A DNA stretch of 64,000 nucleotides from Nocardioides humilatus (GCF_008373755.1 NZ_VUJV01000004.1:62001-126000), one strand, 5' to 3'; shown: positions 17,286-26,965, numbered from the stretch's first letter. Notes: generated from the sequence alone by a model not told the origin. Numbers and translations: made by a program.

Positions 17286-18370
17286 CCGCGAGCCGTCTCG
17301 ACCACGATCCGAGCGAGGCGCTCGTCGGCGTCGCGCGGCACCAGGCCGGAGGCCGCAGCGCTCATGGTCGCCAGACGGCCGGCGTCGTGGACCAGGTCGG
17401 GCACGGTGTCGGCCACGTAGTCGGCCGAGAAGTCGGGCTCCTCGACGACGAGCGCTCCCCCGGCGTCGCCGACGGACCGAGCGTTGAGGAGTTGCTCACC
17501 GTTGCCGTGGGCGAGCGGCACGAAGATCGCCGGCACCCCGCTGGCAGCGGCCTCGACGACGCTGGACGCGCCACCACGGCAGACCATCAGGTCGGCCGCC
17601 GCGAGCGCGTAGTCCATCCGCTCGACGAAGGGCAGCACGACGTAAGGGGTGCCGGTGTCTGCGGGCTCGACCCACTCCGGGTCCTCCTTGCCGCGCGCGC
17701 CGATCACGTGGAGGACCTGGACCCCGCTGGTGCCGAGCGCGGCGGAGGCGCGGGTGATCGCGCGGTTGAGCTTCCACGCCCCGAGCGAGCCACCGGTCAC
17801 CACCAGGGTCGGCAGGGCGGGATCGAGGCCGAAGAACTCACGGGCCTCGGCCCGAAGCGCCACTCGGTCGAGCTGGGAGATCATCCGCCGGATCGGCAGG
17901 CCGACGTACTCGGCCTTCTTCAGCGGTGTGTCGGGGAAGCTGACGGCAACCCGGCGCGCGATCCGCGCACCGGCCTTGTTGGCCAGGCCGGGCAGCGCGT
18001 TCTGCTCGTGGATGACCAGCGGGAGCTTGCGACGGCGGGCAGCCAAGTAGGCCGGCATCGAGACGTAGCCGCCGTAGCCGACGATCACGTCGGGCTGCAC
18101 CCGGTCGATGACCTCGAGCGTCGCCTTCACCGCACCCCGCAGGCGCGACGGCACCATGGCCAGGTCCTTGTTGGGGCGGCGCGGCATCGGGACCGGCGGG
18201 ATCAGCTCGAGCGGGTAGCCCGCGGCCGGCACGACGGTGTTCTCCAGGCCGCGCGGCGTGCCGAGGCAAGTGATCTCAGTCGAGGCGTCCAGCCGCTTCA
18301 GCGCGTCGGCGGTCGCGAGAAGGGGTGAGGTGTGCCCCGCCGTACCGCCGCCGGCCAACAAGACTCGCAT
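17282..18370 (-). CDS. murG: lipid II synthase MurG (GlcNAc transferase)
   Basis: GT28 glycosyltransferase that adds GlcNAc to lipid I at the inner face of the membrane. The N-terminal Gly-rich loop GGGTAGHTSPLLATA is at 7-21, the HEQNALPGLANK motif near 120-131, and the donor-binding VVTGGSLGAWKLN near 190 with CRGGASSVVEAAASGVPAIFVP near 265-286. At 362 residues it is full length. It starts 10 nt after the ftsW stop codon and overlaps murC by 4 nt. Confidence 0.97.
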   Translation of the reverse strand: MRVLLAGGGTAGHTSPLLATADALKRLDASTEITCLGTPRGLENTVVPAAGYPLELIPPVPMPRRPNKDLAMVPSRLRGAVKATLEVIDRVQPDVIVGYGGYVSMPAYLAARRRKLPLVIHEQNALPGLANKAGARIARRVAVSFPDTPLKKAEYVGLPIRRMISQLDRVALRAEAREFFGLDPALPTLVVTGGSLGAWKLNRAITRASAALGTSGVQVLHVIGARGKEDPEWVEPADTGTPYVVLPFVERMDYALAAADLMVCRGGASSVVEAAASGVPAIFVPLAHGNGEQLLNARSVGDAGGALVVEEPDFSADYVADTVPDLVHDAGRLATMSAAASGLVPRDADERLARIVVETARG

Positions 18371-18380
18371 TGCACTAACG

Positions 18381-19625
18381 CTAGCGACGTGCGGACAGTC
18401 CGGTCGCGCGGGCGCGCCGCCGCTGCGCCAACGCCCTCGCCGCGGCAGGTTCGCGACGGGCGAAGCCGACCACCAGACCGAGCGCGACGAGGGTCGGCAA
18501 CAGGCTCGAACCGCCGTAGGAGACCAGGGGTAATGGGATGCCGATGACCGGCAGCAGCGCGAGGACCATGCCGACGTTGATCATCATCTGGCCGAGCAGC
18601 CAGATCACGATGCCGAAGCTGCAGTAGCGGACGAAGGGGTCCTTGGTCTCGCGCGCGATCCGGACGGTGGCGTAGGCGATGACGAGGAACAGCCCGATCA
18701 CCAGCAACGTGCCGACCAGTCCGAGCTCCTCGCCGAGGACGGCGAAGATGAAGTCGGTGTGGGCCTCGGGCAGCGCGCCCCACTTCTGCTGGCTGGCGCC
18801 GATGCCCTGGCCGAAGATGCCGCCGGTCGACATGGCGTAGAGGCCGTGGGCCGGCTGCCATCCGGTGCCGTGGTAGTCCTTGAACGGATCGACGAAGGTC
18901 GTGATGCGCGATAGGCGCTCCGAGGAGGTGGCGGCGATCCCGAGGGCGAGCACGCTCAAGATGCTGAGGCAGAGCACGAAGAGCCGGATCGGTGCGCCGA
19001 CGACCCACAGCATGCCGATCAGGATCGCGGCGAAGACGAGAGCCGTGCCGAGGTCGCGTCCGAGCACGACCAGCCCCGTGGCCAAGACCATGCCCGGCAC
19101 CACCGGCACCAGCACCTGGTGCAGGCTCCGCAACCGGCGGTCCTTGTTGGCGTAGATGTGGGCGGCCCAGATGATGATCGAGAACTTCGCGATCTCCGAC
19201 GGCTGGATCTGCACCGGTCCGAGCGGCAGCCAGTTCTTGTTGCCGTAGACCTCGACGCCGAACTTGGCCGTGGCGAGCAGCAGAATGAGCGACACCACGA
19301 ACGCCGGGTAGGCCATCCGCCGCACCAGCCGCAGGGGCAGCCGCGAGGCGACGAACGCCAGGGGCACACCGATGACGACCCAGAGCAACTGACGCTTCAC
19401 GATCGCGTAGGAGTCACCGGACTCCTCGAACGCCTCGACGCTCGAGGAGCTGAGCACCATCAGCAGACCGATGGTCAGCAGGAGCGCGACCGAACCGAGC
19501 AGCAGGTAGTAGTTGGTCAGCGGGCGCGCCAGTGCGTCGCGCACAGCCGCCAACCAGGTCAGCCGCGCCCGCGAGCGCAGCGACGCCAACCGGGAGCCGG
19601 TGGAATCGGGGACCGCAGTCGTGAT
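18381..19625 (-). CDS. ftsW: septal SEDS glycosyltransferase FtsW
   Basis: Polytopic SEDS peptidoglycan polymerase of the divisome, about 414 residues and ten membrane segments starting with LLLGSVALLLTIGLLMVLSS. Signature segments are QPSEIAKFSIIIWAA, GRDLGTALVFAAILIGMLWV, the FGQGIGASQQKWGALPEAHTDFIFA region (family motif), and the C-terminal PLVSYGGSSLL. The start is unusual: no ATG, GTG or TTG lies near the strong ribosome binding site AGAAGGGGG (19640-19632), which sits 6 nt before an in-frame ATC at 19625. The open frame reaches 19772 but would then overlap murD by more than 100 nt; an internal GTG at 19544 is possible. I place the start at 19625 tentatively. Confidence 0.93.
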   Translation of the reverse strand: MTTAVPDSTGSRLASLRSRARLTWLAAVRDALARPLTNYYLLLGSVALLLTIGLLMVLSSSSVEAFEESGDSYAIVKRQLLWVVIGVPLAFVASRLPLRLVRRMAYPAFVVSLILLLATAKFGVEVYGNKNWLPLGPVQIQPSEIAKFSIIIWAAHIYANKDRRLRSLHQVLVPVVPGMVLATGLVVLGRDLGTALVFAAILIGMLWVVGAPIRLFVLCLSILSVLALGIAATSSERLSRITTFVDPFKDYHGTGWQPAHGLYAMSTGGIFGQGIGASQQKWGALPEAHTDFIFAVLGEELGLVGTLLVIGLFLVIAYATVRIARETKDPFVRYCSFGIVIWLLGQMMINVGMVLALLPVIGIPLPLVSYGGSSLLPTLVALGLVVGFARREPAAARALAQRRRARATGLSARR

Positions 19626-19653
19626 GACGGACCCCCTTCTCTCGCTCGGCCTC

Positions 19654-21144
19654 TTACTCAGTCCGGTCGTCGACCGCCGCGCGGACCGCTGCTGCGAAGG
19701 CATCGCCCCGTGCGGCGTAGTCGGTGAACTGGTCCATCGAGGCGCACCCCGGTGCGAGGAGCACCGTGTCACCGGCCCGGGCGACCTGGGCCGCCGCGCC
19801 GACGACGCGTCCCATCAGGTCAGCCCCGTCTACCGGGCCAGTCTCTCCGGCGGTCACCTCGATCACGGGTACATCGGGCGCGTGTCGCGCAAGCGCCTCC
19901 GCGATGACGGCACGGTCGCGGCCGATCAGCACGACTGCTCGCAGTCGGTCCTTGGCCTTGTGGACCAGCTCGTCGAACGTCGCACCCTTGGCGAGCCCGC
20001 CGGCCACCCACACGACCGGCTCGAACGCGAGCAGCGAGGACTGCGCGGCGTGCGGGTTGGTGGCCTTGGAGTCGTCGACCCACGTGATGCCGCCGCTCTC
20101 GGCGACCGTCGCGATCCGATGGCCGTCCGGGCGGAACGCCCGCAGCCCGTCCCGTACGGCGGCCTGGCTGATCCCGTGGGCCCGCGCGAGTGCCGCGGCC
20201 GCCAGCGCGTTGGCGACGAAGTGCGGAGCCGGCGAGGCCAGGTCGGAGATCGCGCACAGCTCGGCCGCGCTGTCTTGGCGGCCGTCGATGAAGGCGCGGT
20301 CGACCAGGATGTCCTCGACGACCCCGACCATGCCGACCGACGGGATGCCGAGGGTGAAACCGATGGCGCGCGCACCCTCGACGACGTCGGCCTCGCGCAC
20401 CAGGTGCTCGGTCGTCGGGTCGGCGACGTTGTAGACGCACGCTCGCTCGACACCCTGGTAGATCCGCCCCTTGTCTCGGGCGTAGTCGTCCAGGGCGGTC
20501 GGGCCGTCGTACCAGTCGAGGTGGTCCTCGGCGAAGTTGAGCACTGCTGCCGACTCGGCGGCCATCGTGGAGACGTAGTGGAGCTGGAAGCTCGAGAGCT
20601 CGACCGCGATCACGTCATAGGGCTCGGGGTCCATCACCGCCTCGGTGAGCGGCAGACCGACGTTGCCGGCCGCGACGCTGCGCAGGCCGGCCGCGCGCAG
20701 GATCGAGTCGAGCATCTGCACGGTGGTGGTCTTGCCGTTGGTGCCGGTGATGCAGAGCCACGGAGCCGCGCGGTCGGGGTCGCGGAGCCGCCAGGCGAGC
20801 TCGGCCTCGCCCCACACGGGGACGCCGCGCTCGGCGGCCTGGACCAGCAGCGGGGCGTCGGGCCGGAAGCCGGGCGACATCACGAGCAGGTCGACGTCGT
20901 CGGGCAGCTGCGCGGTCGCGCCCGGGTGCAGCTTCACGGTGGCGCCGAGGATCTCCAACAGCTCGGCCTTCTCGAGCTGTGCCGCCGTCGCGTTGTCCGC
21001 GAGTGCGATCACCGAGGCGCCGAGGTGGGTGAGGTTGTCGGCAGCGGCGTAGCCGCTCGCGCCGAAGCCCGCCACGACCGCGCGCACGCCCTCCCAGGAG
21101 TCCTTGCGGCCCAGCTCGTCGACCCTTGTCGCCGGGGAGCTCAA
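19654..21144 (-). CDS. murD: UDP-N-acetylmuramoylalanine--D-glutamate ligase MurD
   Basis: Adds D-Glu to UDP-MurNAc-L-Ala. About 496 residues. The N-terminal domain has VVAGFGASGYAAADNL, the ATP loop ITGTNGKTTTVQML near 130-143, LNFAEDHLDWYD, and the C-terminal domain DDSKATNPHAAQSSL and LLAPGCASMDQFTDYAARGDAF, all MurD signatures. The start is a TTG at 21144 that overlaps the mraY stop as TTGA; the open frame extends 17 codons further into mraY without an ATG near a ribosome binding site. It runs 28 nt ahead of the presumed ftsW start. Confidence 0.95.
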   Translation of the reverse strand: MSSPATRVDELGRKDSWEGVRAVVAGFGASGYAAADNLTHLGASVIALADNATAAQLEKAELLEILGATVKLHPGATAQLPDDVDLLVMSPGFRPDAPLLVQAAERGVPVWGEAELAWRLRDPDRAAPWLCITGTNGKTTTVQMLDSILRAAGLRSVAAGNVGLPLTEAVMDPEPYDVIAVELSSFQLHYVSTMAAESAAVLNFAEDHLDWYDGPTALDDYARDKGRIYQGVERACVYNVADPTTEHLVREADVVEGARAIGFTLGIPSVGMVGVVEDILVDRAFIDGRQDSAAELCAISDLASPAPHFVANALAAAALARAHGISQAAVRDGLRAFRPDGHRIATVAESGGITWVDDSKATNPHAAQSSLLAFEPVVWVAGGLAKGATFDELVHKAKDRLRAVVLIGRDRAVIAEALARHAPDVPVIEVTAGETGPVDGADLMGRVVGAAAQVARAGDTVLLAPGCASMDQFTDYAARGDAFAAAVRAAVDDRTE

Positions 21145-22226
21145 AGCCGCGCCACCCACTCGGCGTAGAACACGCCCAGGCCGGTGGCCACGCACAGGCC
21201 GGTGATGATCCAGAACCGGATCACGACCGTCACCTGCTCCCAGCCGAGCATCTCGAAGTGGTGGTGGATCGGCGCGATCCGGAAAATCCGCTTGCCGACG
21301 CCGGTGAAGCGCTTGGTCGCCTTGAACCAGGTCACCTGCATCATCACCGAGACCGTCTCGAGCACGAAGAGACCGCCGAGGATCACGAGGAGCAGCTCGG
21401 TGCGCGTGAGGATCGCGAACCCGGCGAGCGCGCCGCCGAGCGAGAGCGAACCGGTGTCACCCATGAAGATCCGGGCCGGCGAGGCGTTCCACCACAGGAA
21501 GCCGAAACACGCGCCGGTGATGGCTGCGGCGATGATCGCGAGGTCGAGCGGGTCGCGCACGTTGTAGCAGCTCGAGCTCGGCTCCTCCTGGCAGAACTGG
21601 TTGTTCTGCCAGATGTTCACCAGCATGTAGGCGCCGAAGACCATCACGCTCGCACCGGCGGCGAGGCCGTCGAGGCCGTCGGTGAGGTTGACCGCGTTGC
21701 TGAAGCCGGTCACGAGCAGCCAGACCAGGAGCAGCGCCAGGATCGTCGGCAGGACCAGCCAGTCGATCTCGCGGAGGAACGAGATCTTCTCCGAGGCCGG
21801 CGTGCGGCCGTTCTCGTCCGCGAGCCACGGCGAGAGCGCCAGCCCGCCGAAGACCAGGGCGATGACGGTCTGGCCGACCATCTTCGCCTTGCTCCGCAGA
21901 CCGAGGTTGCGCTGCTTGTAGATCTTGATGAAGTCGTCGAGGAAGCCCACCAGGCCCATCCCGACGAAGAGGAAGAGCAGCAGGAGCGCCGACGCGCTGG
22001 GCACGTCGGTCGTGATGGCCTTGGCGAGGAAGTAGCCGAGCACGACGGCGGCGATGATGACGACCCCGCCCATCGTGGGCGTGCCGCGCTTGGTGTGGTG
22101 GCTGGTCGGGCCGTCCTCGCGGATCTCCTGACCGTAGCCCCACTTCGTGAACCAGTGGATGGCGACGCGGGTGCCGAGCAGGGAGATCAGCAGCGAGATA
22201 CCGCCACCGAGCAGGATCGCTAGCAC
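21141..22226 (-). CDS. mraY: phospho-N-acetylmuramoyl-pentapeptide transferase MraY
   Basis: Integral membrane enzyme that transfers phospho-MurNAc-pentapeptide to undecaprenyl phosphate, producing lipid I. 361 residues with about ten membrane segments. Diagnostic motifs are GTPTMGGVVII near 48-58, the catalytic FLDDFIKIYKQRNLGL near 94-109, AVNLTDGLDGLAAG near 170-183, and APIHHHFEMLGW near the C-terminus. The GTG at 22226 is the start. It lies 28 nt after murF and overlaps murD by 4 nt. Confidence 0.97.
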   Translation of the reverse strand: MLAILLGGGISLLISLLGTRVAIHWFTKWGYGQEIREDGPTSHHTKRGTPTMGGVVIIAAVVLGYFLAKAITTDVPSASALLLLFLFVGMGLVGFLDDFIKIYKQRNLGLRSKAKMVGQTVIALVFGGLALSPWLADENGRTPASEKISFLREIDWLVLPTILALLLVWLLVTGFSNAVNLTDGLDGLAAGASVMVFGAYMLVNIWQNNQFCQEEPSSSCYNVRDPLDLAIIAAAITGACFGFLWWNASPARIFMGDTGSLSLGGALAGFAILTRTELLLVILGGLFVLETVSVMMQVTWFKATKRFTGVGKRIFRIAPIHHHFEMLGWEQVTVVIRFWIITGLCVATGLGVFYAEWVARL

Positions 22227-22254
22227 GCCGCTGTCCTCTCAGAAAGTGTCGACT

Positions 22255-23634
22255 TCACCCGGTCACCAATCCTTCGGCGACCCATTCGAGCGCCGCTCCC
22301 CGAGACGCCTTCACGAGGACCACGTCCTCAGCACCGGCATTCTGCCGCAACCACGCGAGAGCGGCGTCGCGCCCCTCGGTCCTGATCACCTCCGGCGCGT
22401 CGTCGCCCTCACCAGACGCCAGGATCGCGTCGCCGATCCCGCTCGCAGGCTCCCCCACGACCACGACGACGGCGACGCCCAGCCGCGCGGCGTCGGCGCC
22501 GACCGCGCGGTGGCCCGCGTCGTGCTCCTCGCCGAGCTCCTTCATCTCACCCAGCACCGCGATGGTGCGACGACCGCGCTTCTCACCGATCGCGGTGAGA
22601 GCCTCCAGCGCTGCCCGCACCGAGTCGGGGTTGGCGTTGTAGGCGTCGTTGATGACGACCATCCCGTCGGGACGCTCGTGCAGCTCCATCCGCCAGCGCG
22701 ACGCGGCCGGCGTCGCCGACAGCGCCCCAGCGACGTCGGCGAGCGGAAAGCCCGCGGCGAGCGCCATCGCGGCCGCGGCGGCAGCGTTCTGCGCCTGGTG
22801 GACCCCGGTCTGCAGCAGCTGGACCGCTGCCGACTCCCCACCGTGCTCGAGGACGAACCCCGGTCGCCCGAGCTCGTCGAGCACGAGGCCGGACCAGCGC
22901 ATGTCGCCCTCGCTGCCGAAGGTGACGACCCGCGCCGCCGTCCGGGGCGCCATCGCCGCCACGAGCGGGTCGTCGGCGTTGAGGACCGCAGCACCATCGG
23001 CGGGCAGCGCCTCGACGATCTCGCCCTTGGCCTGCGCGATCTGCTCGCGACCGCCGAACTCACCCACGTGGGCGGTGCCCACGTTGAGCGCCGCCGCGAT
23101 CCGCGGCGGGGCGATGCCGCACAGGTAGGCGATGTGCCCGATGCCGCGGGCCCCCATCTCCACCACCAAGAAGCGGGTGTCGGCACCGGCCCTCAGCACT
23201 GTCAGGGGTACGCCGACCTCGTTGTTGCCGTTGCCCTCGGTCGCCACGACCGCGTCGTCACCGGCGAGCCGCCGCAGGATGCCGGCGAGGTAGTCCTTGG
23301 TCCCGGTCTTGCCCTGCGAGCCCGTCAGGGCGAGGACGGTCGCGGGCGTGCGGTCGACGACGTGGCGGGCGAGGCGACCGAGCGCCTCGACCGGGTCGGG
23401 GACGACGACCGTCGGCGCGTCGGTCGGCCGGCTCCCGAGCACGGCGTGGGCCCCGGCCGCGTAGTCGTGACCGTCGACCCGCTCCCCCACGACCGCCAGG
23501 AAGAGACCGTCGCTCACGGGTGACCTGCTGTCGACGTACGCCGGACCGGTGACCAGGACCTCAGGAGCGTTGCCGTCACCGTGGACCACACCGCCGACCA
23601 CCTCGGCGATCTCGGCCAGCCGCATCGGGATCAT
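22255..23634 (-). CDS. murF: UDP-MurNAc-tripeptide--D-alanyl-D-alanine ligase MurF
   Basis: Adds D-Ala-D-Ala to complete the UDP-MurNAc pentapeptide. 459 residues: N-terminal substrate domain (MIPMRLAEIAEVVGGVVHG, then TDSR-equivalent YVDSRSPVSDGLFLAV), ATP loop LTGSQGKTGTKDYL near 104-117, central NVGTAHVGEFGGREQIAQAKGEI, and C-terminal DAYNANPDSVRAAL and GEMKELGEEHDAGHRAVG. The start overlaps the murE stop as ATGA. No D-Ala-D-Ala ligase gene is in this window, so ddl is elsewhere. Confidence 0.97.
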   Translation of the reverse strand: MIPMRLAEIAEVVGGVVHGDGNAPEVLVTGPAYVDSRSPVSDGLFLAVVGERVDGHDYAAGAHAVLGSRPTDAPTVVVPDPVEALGRLARHVVDRTPATVLALTGSQGKTGTKDYLAGILRRLAGDDAVVATEGNGNNEVGVPLTVLRAGADTRFLVVEMGARGIGHIAYLCGIAPPRIAAALNVGTAHVGEFGGREQIAQAKGEIVEALPADGAAVLNADDPLVAAMAPRTAARVVTFGSEGDMRWSGLVLDELGRPGFVLEHGGESAAVQLLQTGVHQAQNAAAAAAMALAAGFPLADVAGALSATPAASRWRMELHERPDGMVVINDAYNANPDSVRAALEALTAIGEKRGRRTIAVLGEMKELGEEHDAGHRAVGADAARLGVAVVVVVGEPASGIGDAILASGEGDDAPEVIRTEGRDAALAWLRQNAGAEDVVLVKASRGAALEWVAEGLVTG

Positions 23635-25187
23635 CGGTCGTCTCCTGCCAACAGCTCGCGCACCACGTCACGGTCGTCGAACGGATGCACCACGCCCGCG
23701 ATCTCCTGGCCGGTCTCGTGTCCCTTGCCTGCGACGAGGAGGACGTCGCCCGGACCGGCCGCCGCGACAGCAGCGGCGATCGCCGCGCGCCGGTCGCCGA
23801 TCTCGAGCACCTCGGCCCGGACGTCGGCGTCGATGCCCGCCAGCACCTCGGCACGGATCGCGGCCGGGTCTTCGGTGCGCGGGTTGTCGTCGGTGACGAT
23901 CAAAAGGTCTGCTCCGTCCGCCGCGATCGCACCCATGACCGGTCGTTTGCCACGGTCACGGTCGCCGCCCGCGCCGATCACCGCGATCAGCCGGCCGGCC
24001 GTCACCGGCCGCAGGGTGTCGAGCACCGCGGTCAGCGCATCGGGCTTGTGCGCGTAGTCGACATAGACCGCGAAGCCTCGCTCGCTGTCGAGCGCACCGG
24101 TCACCCGCTCCAGCCGACCGGGCACCCCGCCCGCGACGGCCATGCCGTTGATCAGCGCAGCACCGTCCAGTCCCGCCTCGACCGCGGCTGCGATCGCCGA
24201 CAGCGCGTTGGCGACGTTGAAGTCGCCGGGCAGCGCAACGGACGCCGGGAGCGAGATCCCGCCGGGGCCGCGGACGGTGAAGTTCGATCCCTCCGGACCG
24301 AGGTCGATGTCGACCGCGGTCCAGTCGGCTTCTCCCTTGATCGACATCGTCCGGATCGGGATCGAGGCGCTGTCGATCAACCGGCGGCCGTACTCGTCGT
24401 CGGCGTTGACCAGGCCCAGTCGCGCCCGGGCCGGGGTGAAGAGGGTCGCCTTCGCGGCGAAGTAGTCGTCGACGTCGCTGTGGAAGTCGAGGTGGTCGCG
24501 GCCGAGGTTGGTGAAGACGGCCACGTCGAAGACCACGCCGTCGACGCGTCCGAGCACAAGGGCGTGGCTCGACACCTCCATCGCGCACGAGGTGACCCCC
24601 TGCTCGCGCATGACGGCGAAGAGCCCGTGCAGGTCGGGAGCCTCCGGTGTGGTGAGCGCTGTCTTGAGGTCGATCCCCGCGATCCGGGTGCCGACCGTGC
24701 CGATGACCGCCGAGGAGACCCCGGCCGCGCCCAGTCCGCCGTCGAGCAGTCGCGTGACGGTCGTCTTGCCCTGCGTGCCGGTGACGCCGATCATTCGCAT
24801 CGCGCGGGCCGGGTGGCCGTAGATCCCCGCAGAGACCGCCCCCAGGACCGAACGCGGCCACGCGACGACGACCGCGGGGAGGTCGGGCGGACAGGCGGCA
24901 GCCCCCGCCTCGTCGGTGAGTACGGCGACCGCACCCGCCGTCCTCGCCTGCTCGACGAAGTCGATCCCATGGGCGCGGGCACCCGGGAGCGCCGCGTAGA
25001 CGTCGCCCGGTTGCACCCGGCGGGAGTCGAGGGTGATCCCGGTGATCACGCCAGCGCCCTCAGCAGGTCCGCCGCCGACCACGCGCGCGTCGGCCTGCTC
25101 CCGCACCAGCGCCACGACCTCGTCGAAGGCCAGCGCGACGGGGTGCTCCGGCCGCGTGCCCCCTGCGCCCGTCACTCCGCTCACCAC
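23631..25187 (-). CDS. murE: UDP-MurNAc-dipeptide--2,6-diaminopimelate ligase MurE
   Basis: Adds the third stem-peptide residue. 518 residues with TGITLDSRRVQPGDVYAALPG near 48-68, ATP loop VTGTQGKTTVTRLL near 134-147, TTPEAPDLHGLF, and the diaminopimelate-recognition motif DNPR in TDDNPRTEDP near 427. DNPR marks a DAP-adding enzyme rather than a lysine-adding one, fitting a DAP-type actinobacterial wall. Two GTG codons (25187, 25184) can serve as start and overlap the ftsI stop by a few bases. Its own stop overlaps murF. Confidence 0.97.
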   Translation of the reverse strand: MVSGVTGAGGTRPEHPVALAFDEVVALVREQADARVVGGGPAEGAGVITGITLDSRRVQPGDVYAALPGARAHGIDFVEQARTAGAVAVLTDEAGAAACPPDLPAVVVAWPRSVLGAVSAGIYGHPARAMRMIGVTGTQGKTTVTRLLDGGLGAAGVSSAVIGTVGTRIAGIDLKTALTTPEAPDLHGLFAVMREQGVTSCAMEVSSHALVLGRVDGVVFDVAVFTNLGRDHLDFHSDVDDYFAAKATLFTPARARLGLVNADDEYGRRLIDSASIPIRTMSIKGEADWTAVDIDLGPEGSNFTVRGPGGISLPASVALPGDFNVANALSAIAAAVEAGLDGAALINGMAVAGGVPGRLERVTGALDSERGFAVYVDYAHKPDALTAVLDTLRPVTAGRLIAVIGAGGDRDRGKRPVMGAIAADGADLLIVTDDNPRTEDPAAIRAEVLAGIDADVRAEVLEIGDRRAAIAAAVAAAGPGDVLLVAGKGHETGQEIAGVVHPFDDRDVVRELLAGDDR

Positions 25188-26965
25188 TCGACGGGGAGCT
25201 TCGAGGGCTTGGTGTCGGTCGGCGGGACGCCGTAGCGGCGCAGGGCGTAGCTCATCAGCTTGGCGAACGCGGGGCCGGCGACCGCGCCACCGCCACCAGT
25301 CCTGGAGTCGTGGATGACGACGTAGATCGTGAACCGGGCGTCGTCGGTCGGGCCGAACCCGACGAACGAGGCGGTGTGGCTCCCGTCGTAGCAGCCACAG
25401 CTCTCCACGACGCGCTGCGCGGTGCCCGTCTTTCCGGCGATCCGGTAGCCGGGGACGGACGCGAGCGGTGCGACGCCGTCGACCGGGTCGAGGACGCGCT
25501 CCATCATCAAGCCGGTCTGGCGGGCGGCCTCGCTGCTGATCACCCGGCGCTCGGTGGCGTCGTCGGTGCCGATCTCGGTGCCGTCGTCGAGCGACGCGCT
25601 TCCGTCGACCAGGCTCGGGTCGATCCGGATGCCGCCGTTGGCGATCGTGTTGACCGCCGCGATCATCTGCACCGCGTTGACCGACAGCGACTGGCCGAAG
25701 GCGATGCGGTCGTCGACCTGATCGGTCCAGGCATCACCCGACGGCAGGATCCCGCGGCTCTCACCCAGCGGGCCGACGCCGGTCGTGTGGCCCAGGCCGA
25801 AGTCGCTCAGGTAGCGCCGCAACTCGCCCTTCGGGAAGTTGTCGGCGGCCAGGACCGTGCCGATGTTGGAGGACTTGGCGAGGATGCCGGCCAGCGTGAG
25901 GTGCTCGATGCCGTGGTACCAGTGGTCGTGGATCGGGCGGTCCTGCCGGTTGAGCACGGGCGGGACGACGTACTGCTGGCGCGGCCGGGCCAGGCCGGCG
26001 TCGATCAGCGCGCTCAGGGTCAGCACCTTCTCGGTCGACCCGGGCTCGTAGACGTCGGTGAGCGCACTGGACTTGTAGCGCTTCGGCGACCACTCGTCCG
26101 GCGCGCTGTTGTTATAGGTCGGGTAGTCGGCCAGCGCGAGGATCTCACCGGTCTTGCTGTCCATGATCACCGCGATGCCGGACTCGGCGTTGGCGCCCTC
26201 GACGGTCTGCTGGAGCACCTGCTGGGTGTAGAACTGCATGTCGGCATCGATCGTCAGCTGGAGCTGCTGGCCGTCGACGGCCGGCGTGATGGTGCTGTCG
26301 CCGAGCGGGATCTGGTTGCCCGCGCCCACCTTGTAGCGCTCCTCGCCGTCGGTGCCGGAGAGGTACTTGTTGAAGGCGTCCTCGAGGCCGGCGAGCGCGC
26401 GCGCCGACCCGTCCTTGCGCGGCGTGCCGAGGAAGCCCACGAGGTTGGCCGCGAGCCGGCCCTGCGGGTAGATCCGGACCGGGTCGCGACGGAGGAACAG
26501 CCCGACGAAGCCCTCGGCCTCCGCCTCGTCGACCACCTGGGTGGCCAGCCGGGCCGGGACCTGACGAGCGATGTATTGGAACCGGCTGTTCTCGACACGC
26601 AGCCGCTGGAGGACCTGGAAGTAGTCGAGGTGGAGCCGCTTCGCGAGGAAGGTGGCGAGCTCCGGGGCGTCGTCGGTGGTCAGCGCGGGGTCGGCCACGA
26701 TCATCTTGCCGTCGATCGACTCGGCGAGCGGCTCGCCGTTGCGGTCGACGATCGACCCCCGGGTCGCCGGGAGGATCACGTCGACCGAACCCTCGGCAGC
26801 AGCCATCGCCGCGTACTGATCCGGATCGACGCCCTGCAGCTGCACCAACCGGGCAGCGAACACCGACAGGACCATCGCGATCACGATGAAGCCGATCTTC
26901 AGCCGCATCTCCGGCGACGCGCGCCCGGGACCGGGCGCCGGTCGGTTGCGGGTCGGTCCGGTCAC
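25181..26965 (-). CDS. ftsI: septal penicillin-binding protein 2 / FtsI transpeptidase
   Basis: Class B penicillin-binding protein that cross-links septal peptidoglycan with FtsW. 594 residues: short cytoplasmic tail, one membrane segment (MRLKIGFIVIAMVLSVFAAR, about 20-40), the dimerisation/pedestal domain with RGSIVDRNGEPLAES, and the transpeptidase domain with active-site STEK (Ser310, Lys313), the second motif SSN in AKSSNIGTV, and KTGTA at 512-516. It lacks PASTA domains, as is usual for actinobacterial FtsI. It lies between the FtsL-like gene (18 nt upstream) and murE (overlap), the standard order. Confidence 0.96.
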   Translation of the reverse strand: MTGPTRNRPAPGPGRASPEMRLKIGFIVIAMVLSVFAARLVQLQGVDPDQYAAMAAAEGSVDVILPATRGSIVDRNGEPLAESIDGKMIVADPALTTDDAPELATFLAKRLHLDYFQVLQRLRVENSRFQYIARQVPARLATQVVDEAEAEGFVGLFLRRDPVRIYPQGRLAANLVGFLGTPRKDGSARALAGLEDAFNKYLSGTDGEERYKVGAGNQIPLGDSTITPAVDGQQLQLTIDADMQFYTQQVLQQTVEGANAESGIAVIMDSKTGEILALADYPTYNNSAPDEWSPKRYKSSALTDVYEPGSTEKVLTLSALIDAGLARPRQQYVVPPVLNRQDRPIHDHWYHGIEHLTLAGILAKSSNIGTVLAADNFPKGELRRYLSDFGLGHTTGVGPLGESRGILPSGDAWTDQVDDRIAFGQSLSVNAVQMIAAVNTIANGGIRIDPSLVDGSASLDDGTEIGTDDATERRVISSEAARQTGLMMERVLDPVDGVAPLASVPGYRIAGKTGTAQRVVESCGCYDGSHTASFVGFGPTDDARFTIYVVIHDSRTGGGGAVAGPAFAKLMSYALRRYGVPPTDTKPSKLPVEW

